Source of the DNA: JAIRTY01 sp050257395
GTDB lineage: Bacteria; Actinomycetota; Actinomycetes; Streptosporangiales; Streptosporangiaceae
Direction: 5' to 3'
Length of the DNA stretch: 8,934 nt
Assembly (NCBI GenBank): GCA_050257395.1
Contig: JBLMWU010000278.1
Location: forward strand, 1-8,934
In this document: positions 1 to 6,150 of the stretch, in pieces
Layout of the letters: every line of letters starts with the position of its first letter
How positions within the stretch are numbered: the first letter of the stretch is position 1
The notes under the pieces: generated by a model
What the model was told of the DNA's origin: nothing
Databases searched by the model: none
The model's input: the letters and a program-made list of their open reading frames with translations, nothing else
Made by a program: the position numbers and the translations under genes

Positions 1-24
1 CACCCGCCAGGAACACCCCCACCC

Positions 25-132
25 CGAGCGAGCCGAAGGGCCGCGCCGCCGTCTGGACTGACGAGCGAGGCGGCGAAGGAGCCGGAGCGAGGAGGGAAGA
101 CGGCGGGCTCGAGCGGCCCGGCGGCGAGCGAG
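25..132. repeat. Gene-free left edge with GAGCGAG short repeats
   Basis: The first 141 bases contain no credible gene. CGAGCGAG occurs at 25-32, 62-69 and 125-132, with the variant GGAGCGAG at 84-91 and a shorter CGAGCGG at 110-116. The stretch 62-141 is strongly purine-rich on the plus strand. I see no clear promoter. The segment is the 5' flank of the ygfZ-like gene, and its last bases (AGGG at 131-134) supply that gene's ribosome binding site. The repeats look like low-complexity intergenic filler known from some high-GC actinomycetes; whether they bind anything is unknown. Confidence 0.4.
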
Positions 133-141
133 GGCAGAAGG

Positions 142-1170
142 ATGGATAGCCCCCTGCTGGCCCGGCCGGGTGCGGTCGCGGCCACTGGACTGGACGCCGG
201 CGTCGCGGCGCATTACGGGGATCCGGCCGCCGAGCAGCGCGCACTCGCCCGGGCCGCCGGGATGGTGGACCGCTCGAACCGCGGCGTGGTGCGGGTCACC
301 GGTGCGGACCGGCTGTCGTGGCTGCACAGCCTGACCACCCAGGACCTGGAGCGGCTGGCCCCCGGCGAGACCGTACAGGCGCTCGTGCTCTCCCCGAACG
401 GCCACGTCGAGCACCACCTGACCCTCACCGACGACGGCACGGCTGTGTGGGCGCACACCGAGCCCGGCGCGGCCCCGGCGCTGCTGGAGTTCCTGCAGTC
501 CATGCGGTTCCTGCTGCGCGTCGAGCCCGCCGACGTGACGGCGGAGTTCGCGGTGCTCACGCTGATGGGCCCGGGCACCGTGGCGGACCTGCCCGGCGGG
601 GTGGCGGCGGTGCTGCGAGACCCGTTCGCCACCGACCTGCTGGTGGCCCGGGACCGGCTGGCGGAGGTCGCGGACGAGCTGGCGGCCCGCGGCACGGTGC
701 TGGCCGGCCTGGCGGCCTACGAGGCGCTGCGGATCGCCGCGCACCGGCCCCGGCTCGGCCTGGACACCGACCACCGGACCATCCCGCACGAGGCCGGCTG
801 GATCGAGACCGCCGTGCACCTGACCAAGGGCTGCTACCGGGGCCAGGAGACCGTGGCCCGGGTGCACAACCTCGGCCACCCGCCGCGGCGGCTGGTGTTC
901 CTGCACCTGGACGGCAGCGAGGACCGGCTGCCCAGCCCCGGCGACCCGGTCACGATGGGGGACGCCACGGTCGGGTTCACCGGGTCGGTGGCCCGCCACT
1001 TCGAGCTGGGGCCGATCGCGCTCGCGCTCGTCAAGCGCACCGTGCCGGTGGATGCCGCGCTGCGGGCCGGCGGGCTGCCCGCCGCCCAGGAGGTCGTGGT
1101 CCCCCCGGACGCGGGGGCGCTGGCCAAAGCGACCCTCACCCGCTTCCGCTCTTCGGCCCGCTCCGAGTAG
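142..1170 (+). CDS. ygfZ: YgfZ/CAF17-family folate-binding protein (GcvT-like fold)
   Basis: This 342-residue protein belongs to the YgfZ/COG0354 family, tetrahydrofolate-binding relatives of the glycine-cleavage T protein that support maturation or repair of certain iron-sulfur enzymes in the cytoplasm. The decisive mark is the family signature KGCYRGQE at residues 229-236, with its conserved cysteine at 231. The N-terminal GcvT-like half is also typical: a conserved RVTGADRLSWLHSLTTQDL stretch at about 51-69, then LVLSPNGHVE at about 81-90. Length is normal for actinobacterial members. The ATG at 142 has AGGG seven bases upstream. The gene stands upstream of proline dehydrogenase with a 59-bp gap; both could share a transcript. 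Proline dehydrogenase is a flavoenzyme without Fe-S, so I see no direct functional link. The family call is firm; the substrate enzyme is unknown. Confidence 0.9.
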   Translation: MDSPLLARPGAVAATGLDAGVAAHYGDPAAEQRALARAAGMVDRSNRGVVRVTGADRLSWLHSLTTQDLERLAPGETVQALVLSPNGHVEHHLTLTDDGTAVWAHTEPGAAPALLEFLQSMRFLLRVEPADVTAEFAVLTLMGPGTVADLPGGVAAVLRDPFATDLLVARDRLAEVADELAARGTVLAGLAAYEALRIAAHRPRLGLDTDHRTIPHEAGWIETAVHLTKGCYRGQETVARVHNLGHPPRRLVFLHLDGSEDRLPSPGDPVTMGDATVGFTGSVARHFELGPIALALVKRTVPVDAALRAGGLPAAQEVVVPPDAGALAKATLTRFRSSARSE

Positions 1171-1229
1171 CGTGGCCCGGCGGCCGGGCGAGCCGGCCGG
1201 TTCGATGGCGAGCTGGGAGGTGGTGAGCT

Positions 1230-2165
1230 GTGCTGCGGCGCTTGCTGCTGGCCGCCTCGGGCAGTGACCGGGTCCGCCAGCTGCTGACCTCGGCCCCGTA
1301 CGCGCGGGGCGTGGTCAGCCGGTACGTGGCGGGTGAGACAGCCGCCGACGCGGTCGCGGTGACCCGGCGGCTGCAGGCCGCTGGCCTGCTGGTGACCCTG
1401 GACTACCTGGGGGAGGACACCGCCGACAAGGCCGCCGCGGCGGCGGTGGCCGCGGAGTACGTGACGCTGCTGGGCAGGCTGGCGGCCGAGGGCCTGGCCG
1501 CGGGGGGCGCCGCCGAGGTCTCGGTCAAGCCCAGCGCGGTCGGGCTGGGCCTGCCCGAGCACGGTGAGAAGACAGCGCTGGAGCACATCGGCCGGATCTG
1601 CTCCGCGGCCCGGAACGCGGGCACGGTGGTCACCCTGGACATGGAGGACCACACCCACGTCGACGCCACCCTGCGGCTGGTGCGGGAGCTGCGGGCGGAC
1701 TTCCCCGATCTGGGCTGCGTGATCCAGTCGCAGCTGCGGCGGGCGGAGGCCGACTGCGGGGCGCTGGCCCGGCCCGGCTCCCGGGTCCGGCTGTGCAAGG
1801 GCGCCTACTCCGCGCCGGAGGACGCCGCCTTCCCGGCCCGGCACGACGTGGACCGCTCCTACGCGCGCTGCCTGCGGGTCCTGATGACCGGCCGCGGCTA
1901 CCCGATGGTCGCCACCCACGATCCGCGGCTGCTCGCCATCGCCGCCGCCCAGGCGCAGCTGGCCGGGCGCGGTCCGGACAGCTTCGAGTACCAGCTGCTG
2001 TACGGGGTCCGGCCGGACGAGCAGCGGCGGCTGGCCGCCGGCGGCGCGCGGGTCCGGGTCTACGTTCCCTACGGCAGCGACTGGTACGGGTATCTCGTCC
2101 GGCGGCTGGCCGAGCGGCCCGCGAACCTCACCTTCTTCCTCCGGTCGCTCGCGTCGCGGCGGTGA
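1230..2165 (+). CDS. Proline dehydrogenase (monofunctional PRODH, FAD-dependent)
   Basis: This 311-residue protein oxidises L-proline to 1-pyrroline-5-carboxylate, passing electrons through FAD to the quinone pool (EC 1.5.5.2). It is the short, monofunctional form; no P5C dehydrogenase domain is attached and none is seen in the window. Visible TIM-barrel landmarks are SVKPS at 98-102, TLDMED at 135-140, RLCKGAY at 187-193, VATHD at 227-231, EYQLLYGV at 253-260, VYVPYG at 277-282 and the substrate-clamping RRLAERPAN at 291-299, whose paired arginines bind the proline carboxylate in characterised PRODHs. The start is GTG at 1230, preceded by GGGAGG at 1215-1220 with nine bases of spacing. It lies 48 bp upstream of proC, which runs the opposite reaction direction. 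Length and motifs are complete, so it should be active. Confidence 0.94.
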   Translation: MLRRLLLAASGSDRVRQLLTSAPYARGVVSRYVAGETAADAVAVTRRLQAAGLLVTLDYLGEDTADKAAAAAVAAEYVTLLGRLAAEGLAAGGAAEVSVKPSAVGLGLPEHGEKTALEHIGRICSAARNAGTVVTLDMEDHTHVDATLRLVRELRADFPDLGCVIQSQLRRAEADCGALARPGSRVRLCKGAYSAPEDAAFPARHDVDRSYARCLRVLMTGRGYPMVATHDPRLLAIAAAQAQLAGRGPDSFEYQLLYGVRPDEQRRLAAGGARVRVYVPYGSDWYGYLVRRLAERPANLTFFLRSLASRR

Positions 2166-2200
2166 CGCGGCTGGGTCACGGCGCGCTCGCCGGATGGCAT

Positions 2201-2206
2201 TAGGCT
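2201..2206 (+). promoter_or_regulatory. Candidate -10 element for a leaderless proC transcript
   Basis: TAGGCT matches the actinobacterial -10 pattern TAnnnT and ends seven bases before the GTG start of proC at 2214. No Shine-Dalgarno-like sequence lies in between. This geometry fits transcription starting at or next to the start codon, a common arrangement in actinobacteria. A matching -35 box is not evident, so proC could also be read from upstream through the 48-bp gap after the proline dehydrogenase gene. Confidence 0.45.
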
Positions 2207-2213
2207 GCTGAGC

Positions 2214-3008
2214 GTGATCGGGATCCTGGGCGCGGGCAAGATGGGCGAAGCCCTGCTCTCGGGCCTGCTGCGGGCGGGGCGCTCCCCATCGGGACTGCTC
2301 GCGGTCGCGCGGCGGCCCGAACGCGCCAGCTACCTCCAGCAGGCGTACGGGGTGAGCGTGGTCGGCGCGGCCGAGGCTGCCAAGAGCGCGGACACGCTCA
2401 TCCTGACGGTCAAGCCGCAGGACATGATGGTGCTGCTGGACGAGATCGCGCCGCACCTGCCCCCGGGCCGGCTGGTCGTCTCGGTGGCGGCGGGTGTCAC
2501 CACCCGCGCGATCGAGGACCGGCTCGGCGCGGAGGTCCCGGTGATCCGGGTCATGTCCAACACGCCGGTGCTGGTCGACCAGGCCATGAGCGTCATCTCG
2601 GCGGGTGCGCACGCCGGCGAGGAGCACCTGGCCAGGGCCGAGGAGCTGCTCCGCCCGGTCGGCAAGGTGCTGCGGATCCCCGAATCCCAGCAGGACGCCG
2701 CGACCGCGCTGTCCGGCAGCGGGCCCGCGTACGTGTACTTCCTGGTCGAGGCGATGGTCGACGCGGGCATCCTGCTGGGCATGCCGCGCGGGACGGCGCT
2801 GGAAATGGTCATCCAGGCGGTCTACGGGGCGGCCACGATGCTGCGGGAGACCGGCGAGCACCCGGTCATCCTGCGGGAGGCGGTCACCTCGCCCGCGGGC
2901 ACCACCATCGCCGCCATCCGGGAGCTGGAGCGGCACGGGGTCCGGGCGGCCATCCTCGCGGCCATCGAGGCCGCCCGGGACCGCGGCGCCGAGCTCGGCG
3001 GCGGCTGA
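2214..3008 (+). CDS. proC: Pyrroline-5-carboxylate reductase
   Basis: ProC reduces 1-pyrroline-5-carboxylate to L-proline with NAD(P)H, the last step of proline synthesis (EC 1.5.1.2), in the cytoplasm. The 264 residues match the usual family length. The N-terminal Rossmann fold opens with the dinucleotide-binding motif GILGAGKMGEA at 3-13; VKPQD is at 66-70 and RVMSNTP at 112-118. The C-terminal helical dimerisation domain carries the family signature: ALSGSGPAYVYFLVEAM at 165-181 and REAVTSPAGTT at 221-231, where the backbone and threonine residues bind the substrate. The start is GTG at 2214 with a likely leaderless promoter. The stop is only five bases before the acuC-like ATG, so the two are probably co-transcribed and perhaps translationally coupled. 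From memory, it is the equivalent of M. tuberculosis Rv0500. Confidence 0.96.
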   Translation: MIGILGAGKMGEALLSGLLRAGRSPSGLLAVARRPERASYLQQAYGVSVVGAAEAAKSADTLILTVKPQDMMVLLDEIAPHLPPGRLVVSVAAGVTTRAIEDRLGAEVPVIRVMSNTPVLVDQAMSVISAGAHAGEEHLARAEELLRPVGKVLRIPESQQDAATALSGSGPAYVYFLVEAMVDAGILLGMPRGTALEMVIQAVYGAATMLRETGEHPVILREAVTSPAGTTIAAIRELERHGVRAAILAAIEAARDRGAELGGG

Positions 3009-3013
3009 CGGAC

Positions 3014-4180
3014 ATGGCCTGCACCCTCCACGTCGCGTGGGACGACAAGCTGACCCAGTACGACTTCGGCCCCGGCCACCCGCTGGCGCCGGTCCGGGTC
3101 GAGCTCACCATGGCGCTGGCCCGCGAGTTCGGGGTGCTGTCGGCGCCCGGGGTGACGGTCGAGGCGCCAGCGCCCGCTGACGACGATCTGCTGGAGCTGA
3201 TCCACGTCCCGCACTACATCGCGGCGGTGCGGGTCGGCGCCGCCGACGCCGGCTACGGGCTCGGCACCCCGGACAACCCGGTGTTTCCCGGCATGCACGA
3301 CGCGTCCGCGCTGGTCGCGGGGGCGACCACCGCGGCCGCGGAGGCGGTCTGGACCGGCCGGGCCCAGCACGCGGTCAGCGTGGCGGGCGGGCTGCATCAC
3401 GCGATGCGGGCGCTGGCCAGCGGCTTCTGCGTGTACAACGACCCGGCGATCGCGATCGCGTGGCTGCTCGGCCAGGGCGCCGAGCGGATCGCGTACGTGG
3501 ACGTGGACGTCCACCACGGTGACGGGGTGCAGGCCGCGTTCTTCCGCGACCCGCGGGTGCTGACCATCAGCATCCACGAGCACCCGATGACCCTGTTCCC
3601 CGGCACCGGGCTGCCGTCGGACACCGGTGGCCCCGGCGCGGAAGGGTCGGCGGTCAACGTGGCGCTGCCCGCGGGCACCGGCGATGCGGGCTGGCTGCGG
3701 GCGTTCGACGCGGTGGTGCCGCCGCTGCTGCGCTCGTTCCGGCCGCAGCTGCTGGTGAGCCAGCACGGGTGCGACAGCCACCGGCTCGACCCGCTGGCCC
3801 ACCTGGAGCTGAGCGTGGACGCCCAGCGGACGGCGCAGGCGGCGATCCACCGGCTGGCGCACGAGACCGCGGGCGGGCACTGGCTGCTCACCGGCGGCGG
3901 CGGTTACGAGCTGGTGCAGGTGGTGCCCCGGACCTGGACCCACCTGCTGGCCGAGGCCGCCGGCCGGCCGCTGGACCCGGCAGCCCCCACCCCTGACCAG
4001 TGGCGGGAGTACGCGCGGAAACGGACCGACACCGCGCCGCCGGAACGGATGACCGATGGTGAGCCAGCGTCGTTCCGGCCGTTCTCGTCCGGTTACGACC
4101 CCGCCGACGTGGTCGATCGCGCGATCATGGCGACGCGCACTGCGGTTTTTCCCCTGCACGGATTGGTGCCCGCCCCGTAA
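3014..4180 (+). CDS. acuC: AcuC-type protein, histone deacetylase-like amidohydrolase
   Basis: This 388-residue protein has the arginase/deacetylase fold of zinc-dependent (class I-like) deacetylases. In Bacillus, AcuC removes acetyl groups from acetyl-CoA synthetase and so reactivates it; the substrate here is inferred only. All active-site marks are present: FGPGHP at 18-23, the charge-relay pair H128/H129 in GGLHHA, zinc ligands D165 and H167 in DVDVHHGDG (163-171), the third ligand D254 in HGCDSH, and the transition-state tyrosine Y298 in GGGGY. The usual asparagine of the HP-x-NP motif is alanine (HPLAP, 22-26). The last 70 residues are a family-typical tail without a recognisable extra domain. 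It starts five bases after proC with only weak ribosome-binding sequence, which suggests coupling. Identity is strong; a role in acetyl-CoA synthetase control is plausible but unproven. Confidence 0.9.
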   Translation: MACTLHVAWDDKLTQYDFGPGHPLAPVRVELTMALAREFGVLSAPGVTVEAPAPADDDLLELIHVPHYIAAVRVGAADAGYGLGTPDNPVFPGMHDASALVAGATTAAAEAVWTGRAQHAVSVAGGLHHAMRALASGFCVYNDPAIAIAWLLGQGAERIAYVDVDVHHGDGVQAAFFRDPRVLTISIHEHPMTLFPGTGLPSDTGGPGAEGSAVNVALPAGTGDAGWLRAFDAVVPPLLRSFRPQLLVSQHGCDSHRLDPLAHLELSVDAQRTAQAAIHRLAHETAGGHWLLTGGGGYELVQVVPRTWTHLLAEAAGRPLDPAAPTPDQWREYARKRTDTAPPERMTDGEPASFRPFSSGYDPADVVDRAIMATRTAVFPLHGLVPAP

Positions 4181-4255
4181 GCCGTTCTTGCTGGTAGTGC
4201 TGCTGCGTACGGTGAATCGTGGTAGCGAAGTGTGATTTTGGGGCGCACCGGAGGC

Positions 4256-4283
4256 TTGCCCTTTTCAGCACAGGACTTACGCT
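4256..4283 (+). promoter_or_regulatory. Promoter of the small HTH gene (TTGCCC-16-TACGCT)
   Basis: In the 174-bp gap after acuC, TTGCCC at 4256-4261 and TACGCT at 4278-4283 form a good housekeeping-type -35/-10 pair with a 16-bp spacer. Transcription would begin near 4290, leaving a leader of roughly 65 bases before the ATG at 4355. An imperfect inverted pair, TAAC (4287-4290) and GTGA (4295-4298), covers the expected start point and could be an operator. The gap has lower G+C content than its surroundings, as expected of a promoter region. Confidence 0.6.
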
Positions 4284-4354
4284 GGTTAACAGAGGTGACT
4301 GCTGCGCCGAATCCGGCTAGGCGTACGCGAGCACCACGCGGAAGAGGGCACCCT

Positions 4355-4558
4355 ATGTCTGCTGCTGAGACTCCCCTGAGTGACGTCAGGTTCCTGACGG
4401 TGGCTGAAGTGGCCTCCATCATGCGAGTGTCGAAGATGACGGTGTACCGGCTTGTCCATTCCGGAGAGCTGGAGGCGATCCGGGTCGGCCGCTCGTTCCG
4501 GGTGCCCGAGCAGGCGGTGAACCAGTACCTGCGGGAGTCGTTCGTCGCTGCCAGCTGA
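4355..4558 (+). CDS. Small excisionase/MerR-type HTH DNA-binding protein (BldC-like superfamily)
   Basis: This 67-residue protein is a single winged-helix DNA-binding domain of the excisionase (HTH_17) type: FLTVAEVASIMRVSKMTVYRL forms the helix-turn-helix at about 13-33, followed by the wing SGELEAIRVGRSFRVPEQAV at 36-55 and a short helix ending ESFVAAS. It has no other domain and probably works as a multimeric DNA-binding regulator. Such stand-alone proteins are actinobacterial; from memory it matches M. tuberculosis Rv0500A and the Streptomyces BldD-target gene bdtA rather than BldC itself. I chose ATG at 4355 because AAGAGG (4342-4347) sits seven bases upstream and family homology begins there; an in-frame GTG at 4232 would run translation through the promoter. 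Despite the family name, there are no integrase or att sites here, so it is not a prophage excisionase. Confidence 0.88.
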   Translation: MSAAETPLSDVRFLTVAEVASIMRVSKMTVYRLVHSGELEAIRVGRSFRVPEQAVNQYLRESFVAAS

Positions 4559-4592
4559 GTGGCGGAGCCGCGGGGCCAGCTGAGCGCGGCGC

Positions 4593-4625
4593 CTGCCGCC
4601 CGGCGGGCCGCGGGCGGCCCGGCAG
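4593..4625 (+). terminator. GC-rich hairpin downstream of the HTH gene
   Basis: GCCGCCCG (4595-4602) and CGGGCGGC (4611-4618) form a perfect 8-bp stem around an 8-base loop; CTGCCG (4593-4598) and CGGCAG (4620-4625) offer an alternative outer pairing. It begins 35 bases after the HTH stop codon and lies upstream of the next promoter. No T-tract follows, which is common for terminator-like hairpins in high-GC actinobacteria, so it may end or only attenuate the HTH transcript. Confidence 0.5.
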
Positions 4626-4661
4626 CGGGTCCCGCCGGACTGCGGGCACGGCCAGGCGCGG

Positions 4662-4667
4662 TACCCT
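4662..4667 (+). promoter_or_regulatory. Candidate -10 element for the bS22 gene
   Basis: TACCCT fits the TAnnnT -10 pattern, downstream of the hairpin at 4593-4625. The predicted start near 4674 would give a leader of about 74 bases before the bS22 GTG. No convincing -35 box is seen at the right distance, so the call rests on the -10 match and on the position between a terminator-like hairpin and a ribosomal protein gene. Confidence 0.4.
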
Positions 4668-4701
4668 GAACCGGTTGGCGTGTGCCCAGCCGCCAGGCAG
4701 C

Positions 4702-4724
4702 GGGCGTGCGCAGGAGGCGTGCCC
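4702..4724 (+). promoter_or_regulatory. Leader hairpin with AGGAG exposed in the loop, upstream of bS22
   Basis: Bases 4702-4709 can pair with 4717-4724 (six Watson-Crick pairs and two G-U pairs), leaving a seven-base loop GCAGGAG at 4710-4716. The loop holds an anti-16S-like AGGAG that serves no start codon in the correct frame; the working site is GAGGA at 4736-4740. The motif GGCGTG occurs three times in this leader, at 4677, 4703 and 4716. It may be a ribosome standby or autoregulatory site; this is a fold drawn by eye. Confidence 0.3.
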
Positions 4725-4747
4725 GTTCCGTTAGCGAGGATGGTGTC

Positions 4748-4846
4748 GTGGGTTCCGTCATCAAGAAGCGCCGTAAGAGAATGGCCAAGAAGAAGCACCG
4801 CAAGCTGCTGCGGAAGACCCGCGTGCAGCGGCGGAACAAGAAGTAG
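4748..4846 (+). CDS. Small ribosomal subunit protein bS22 (AURKAIP1/COX24/mS38-like)
   Basis: This is a 32-residue, extremely basic protein, missed by ordinary length cut-offs. It begins MGSVIKKRRKRMAKKKHRK and continues KLLRKTRVQRRNKK, the hallmark of the AURKAIP1/COX24 domain family. In mycobacterial ribosome structures this family is the actinobacterial small-subunit protein bS22, which lies on 16S rRNA near the decoding region; the mitochondrial counterpart is mS38. From memory, the M. tuberculosis equivalent is Rv0500B. The start is GTG at 4748 with GAGGA (4736-4740) seven bases upstream; the stop is TAG at 4844. A 74-base structured leader precedes it. Codon 11 is AGA (4778-4780), a rare arginine codon in so GC-rich a genome. 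The acyltransferase gene follows after 48 bp. The near-invariant sequence makes the call very secure. Confidence 0.95.
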   Translation: MGSVIKKRRKRMAKKKHRKLLRKTRVQRRNKK

Positions 4847-4894
4847 CGCACGCGCTGGCGCCCCCGGCCGCCGTGCGGCAGCCAGGGATTCGCC

Positions 4895-6073
4895 GTGACG
4901 GCCACGCCGCCCTTCGGCGCGCGGGGCCCGGGGCGCCGCCGGGAAGGGGGGACGGTGACGCAGCCTCCAGCTGCTGCTGGCGGCAGGCTTCTCGATGTGC
5001 TGGGGGGGATGCCGAACGACGACGTGCGCGGCGGGGACCTGGTCTCCCCGTGGCGCGCCGGCGGGAAGGATCGGACGGCCGGCAATGGCGCGCCCGCCGC
5101 TGCCAACGGCGGCGCGGCGGCGACCATTCCGGCGCCACCGGAGGGGTATCCCGTGCCGGAGGACGTGGTGATGCCGCCCGAGCCGGCCGCACCCCCGGAC
5201 GGGGCCGGCCGCCTGGGCGAGCCGCTGCTGCCCGGCAGCTGGCGTGAGCGCCTGCAGAGCGCGCTGGACCTGATGCGCCGCGAGCTTGCGGGCGGCGGCG
5301 AGGTCGACCAGTTCGGGTTCGACCCCGAGTTCAACTCCCGGGTGCTCATCCCGCTGGGCAGGCTGTTCTACCAGCACTGGTTCCGGGTGCAGATGCGCGG
5401 CCTGGAGCACGTGCCCGCCGAGGGTGCGGCGCTGGTGGTGGCCAACCATTCCGGCACGCTGCCGCTGGACGCCATCATGCTGCAGACGGGCGTGCATGAC
5501 GAGCACCCGGCACACCGGAACCTGCGGCTGCTCGGCGCCGACCTGGTGTATGACATCCCGCTGCTGGCCAGCGTCGCCCGCAAGGGCGGCCACACCCGCG
5601 CCTGCCCGGCCGACGCGGACCGGCTGCTGCGCATGGGTGAGCTCGTGGGGGTGTTCCCGGAGGGGTTCAAGGGCATCGGCAAGCCTTTCGGCGAGCGGTA
5701 CCAGCTGCGGCGCTTCGGCCGCGGCGGGTTCGCCGTGACGGCGATGCGGGCGCGGGTGCCGATCGTCCCGTGCGCGATCGTGGGGGCGGAGGAGATCTAT
5801 CCCCTGATCGGGAACCTCAAGCCGCTGGCGCAGCTGTTCGGGTTGCCGTACTTCCCGGTCACGCCCACGTTCCCGTGGCTAGGGCCGCTCGGCGCGGTAC
5901 CGCTGCCGTCCCGCTGGATCATCGAGTTCTGCCCGCCCGTCCCCACCGGCGGCTACGCCCCCGGCGACGAGGACGACCCGGCGGCGGTGGCGGACCTGAG
6001 CGGCCGGGTGCGCGGCACGGTCCAGCGGAAGCTGGACGACCTGCTGGACGAGCGGGGCCCGGCCTTCGGCTGA
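4895..6073 (+). CDS. Lysophospholipid/diacylglycerol acyltransferase-like protein (PlsC superfamily)
   Basis: This protein of up to 392 residues probably transfers an acyl group to a glycerolipid at the membrane surface. Residues 1-130 are Pro/Ala/Gly-rich and look disordered. The acyltransferase domain runs from about 150 to 350: VANHSGTLPLD at 182-192 is the catalytic block (H185), FPEGFKGIG at 254-262 is the glycerophosphate-binding block, and PIVPCAIVG at 289-297 is the fourth conserved block. The histidine-to-aspartate spacing is longer than the classical H-x4-D, which recalls DAGAT/TMEM68-like relatives. From memory it corresponds to M. tuberculosis Rv0502. Two starts are plausible: GTG at 4895 (AGGG seven bases upstream) and GTG at 4955, which has a stronger AAGGGG site and removes 20 unconserved residues. 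The galE-like gene usually found before it is absent. Acceptor and donor are unknown. Confidence 0.85.
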   Translation: MTATPPFGARGPGRRREGGTVTQPPAAAGGRLLDVLGGMPNDDVRGGDLVSPWRAGGKDRTAGNGAPAAANGGAAATIPAPPEGYPVPEDVVMPPEPAAPPDGAGRLGEPLLPGSWRERLQSALDLMRRELAGGGEVDQFGFDPEFNSRVLIPLGRLFYQHWFRVQMRGLEHVPAEGAALVVANHSGTLPLDAIMLQTGVHDEHPAHRNLRLLGADLVYDIPLLASVARKGGHTRACPADADRLLRMGELVGVFPEGFKGIGKPFGERYQLRRFGRGGFAVTAMRARVPIVPCAIVGAEEIYPLIGNLKPLAQLFGLPYFPVTPTFPWLGPLGAVPLPSRWIIEFCPPVPTGGYAPGDEDDPAAVADLSGRVRGTVQRKLDDLLDERGPAFG

Positions 6074-6087
6074 CGCCCCGCTTCCGC

Positions 6088-6138
6088 CGGCGCCGGGCGG
6101 GCGCCGTCCGGCGGGCGTCCCGCGGCGTTGCCGCCGCG
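6088..6138. terminator. Twin hairpins between convergent genes (bidirectional terminator candidate)
   Basis: The 77-bp gap between the convergent acyltransferase and HAD phosphatase genes contains two strong stem-loops. The first pairs CGGCGCC (6088-6094) with GGCGCCG (6100-6106) around a five-base loop. The second pairs CGCGGCG (6121-6127) with CGCCGCG (6132-6138) around TTGC. A third, wider pairing, CCGCCGG (6084-6090) with CCGGCGG (6108-6114), competes with the first. No T-tract is present on either strand. Position and symmetry fit a terminator serving both directions. Confidence 0.6.
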
Positions 6139-6150
6139 AACGGGCACGGC

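Noticed and set aside
1171..1229. Short GC palindromes (CCCGG-CGG-CCGGG and neighbours) between ygfZ and proline dehydrogenase as a terminator
   Set aside because: Stems of about five bases arise easily in this composition, there is no T-tract, and the genes could be co-transcribed.
834..2936. A 700-codon open frame on the minus strand across ygfZ, proline dehydrogenase and proC
   Set aside because: It is antisense to three genes with intact family motifs. Its sequence is rich in Arg, Gly, Pro and His with no domain, as expected for the shadow frame of high-GC genes.
4232..4354. Longer HTH protein starting at GTG 4232
   Set aside because: The 41 extra residues would be translated from the promoter and predicted transcription start, and no ribosome site fits; ATG 4355 has AAGAGG at seven bases and matches the family's start.
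4381..4388. TGACGTCA palindrome in the HTH coding region, with TGACGTC again at 7183-7189
   Set aside because: It falls within codons 9-12 of the HTH gene and at an unrelated site; with G+C-rich DNA and only two partial matches I cannot claim an operator.
4355..4558. HTH gene as a phage or plasmid excisionase
   Set aside because: No integrase, att-like repeats or phage genes are present. The neighbourhood is a conserved chromosomal cluster, so the excisionase label reflects only the fold.
4712..4721. AGGAGG followed by GTG at 4719 as a small gene start
   Set aside because: The spacing is one base and the frame is not that of bS22; no conserved peptide follows.
4286..5593. Long minus-strand open frames over the HTH, bS22 and acyltransferase genes
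   Set aside because: They cross two promoters and three well-supported plus-strand genes and show no recognisable motif; they are composition-driven shadows.
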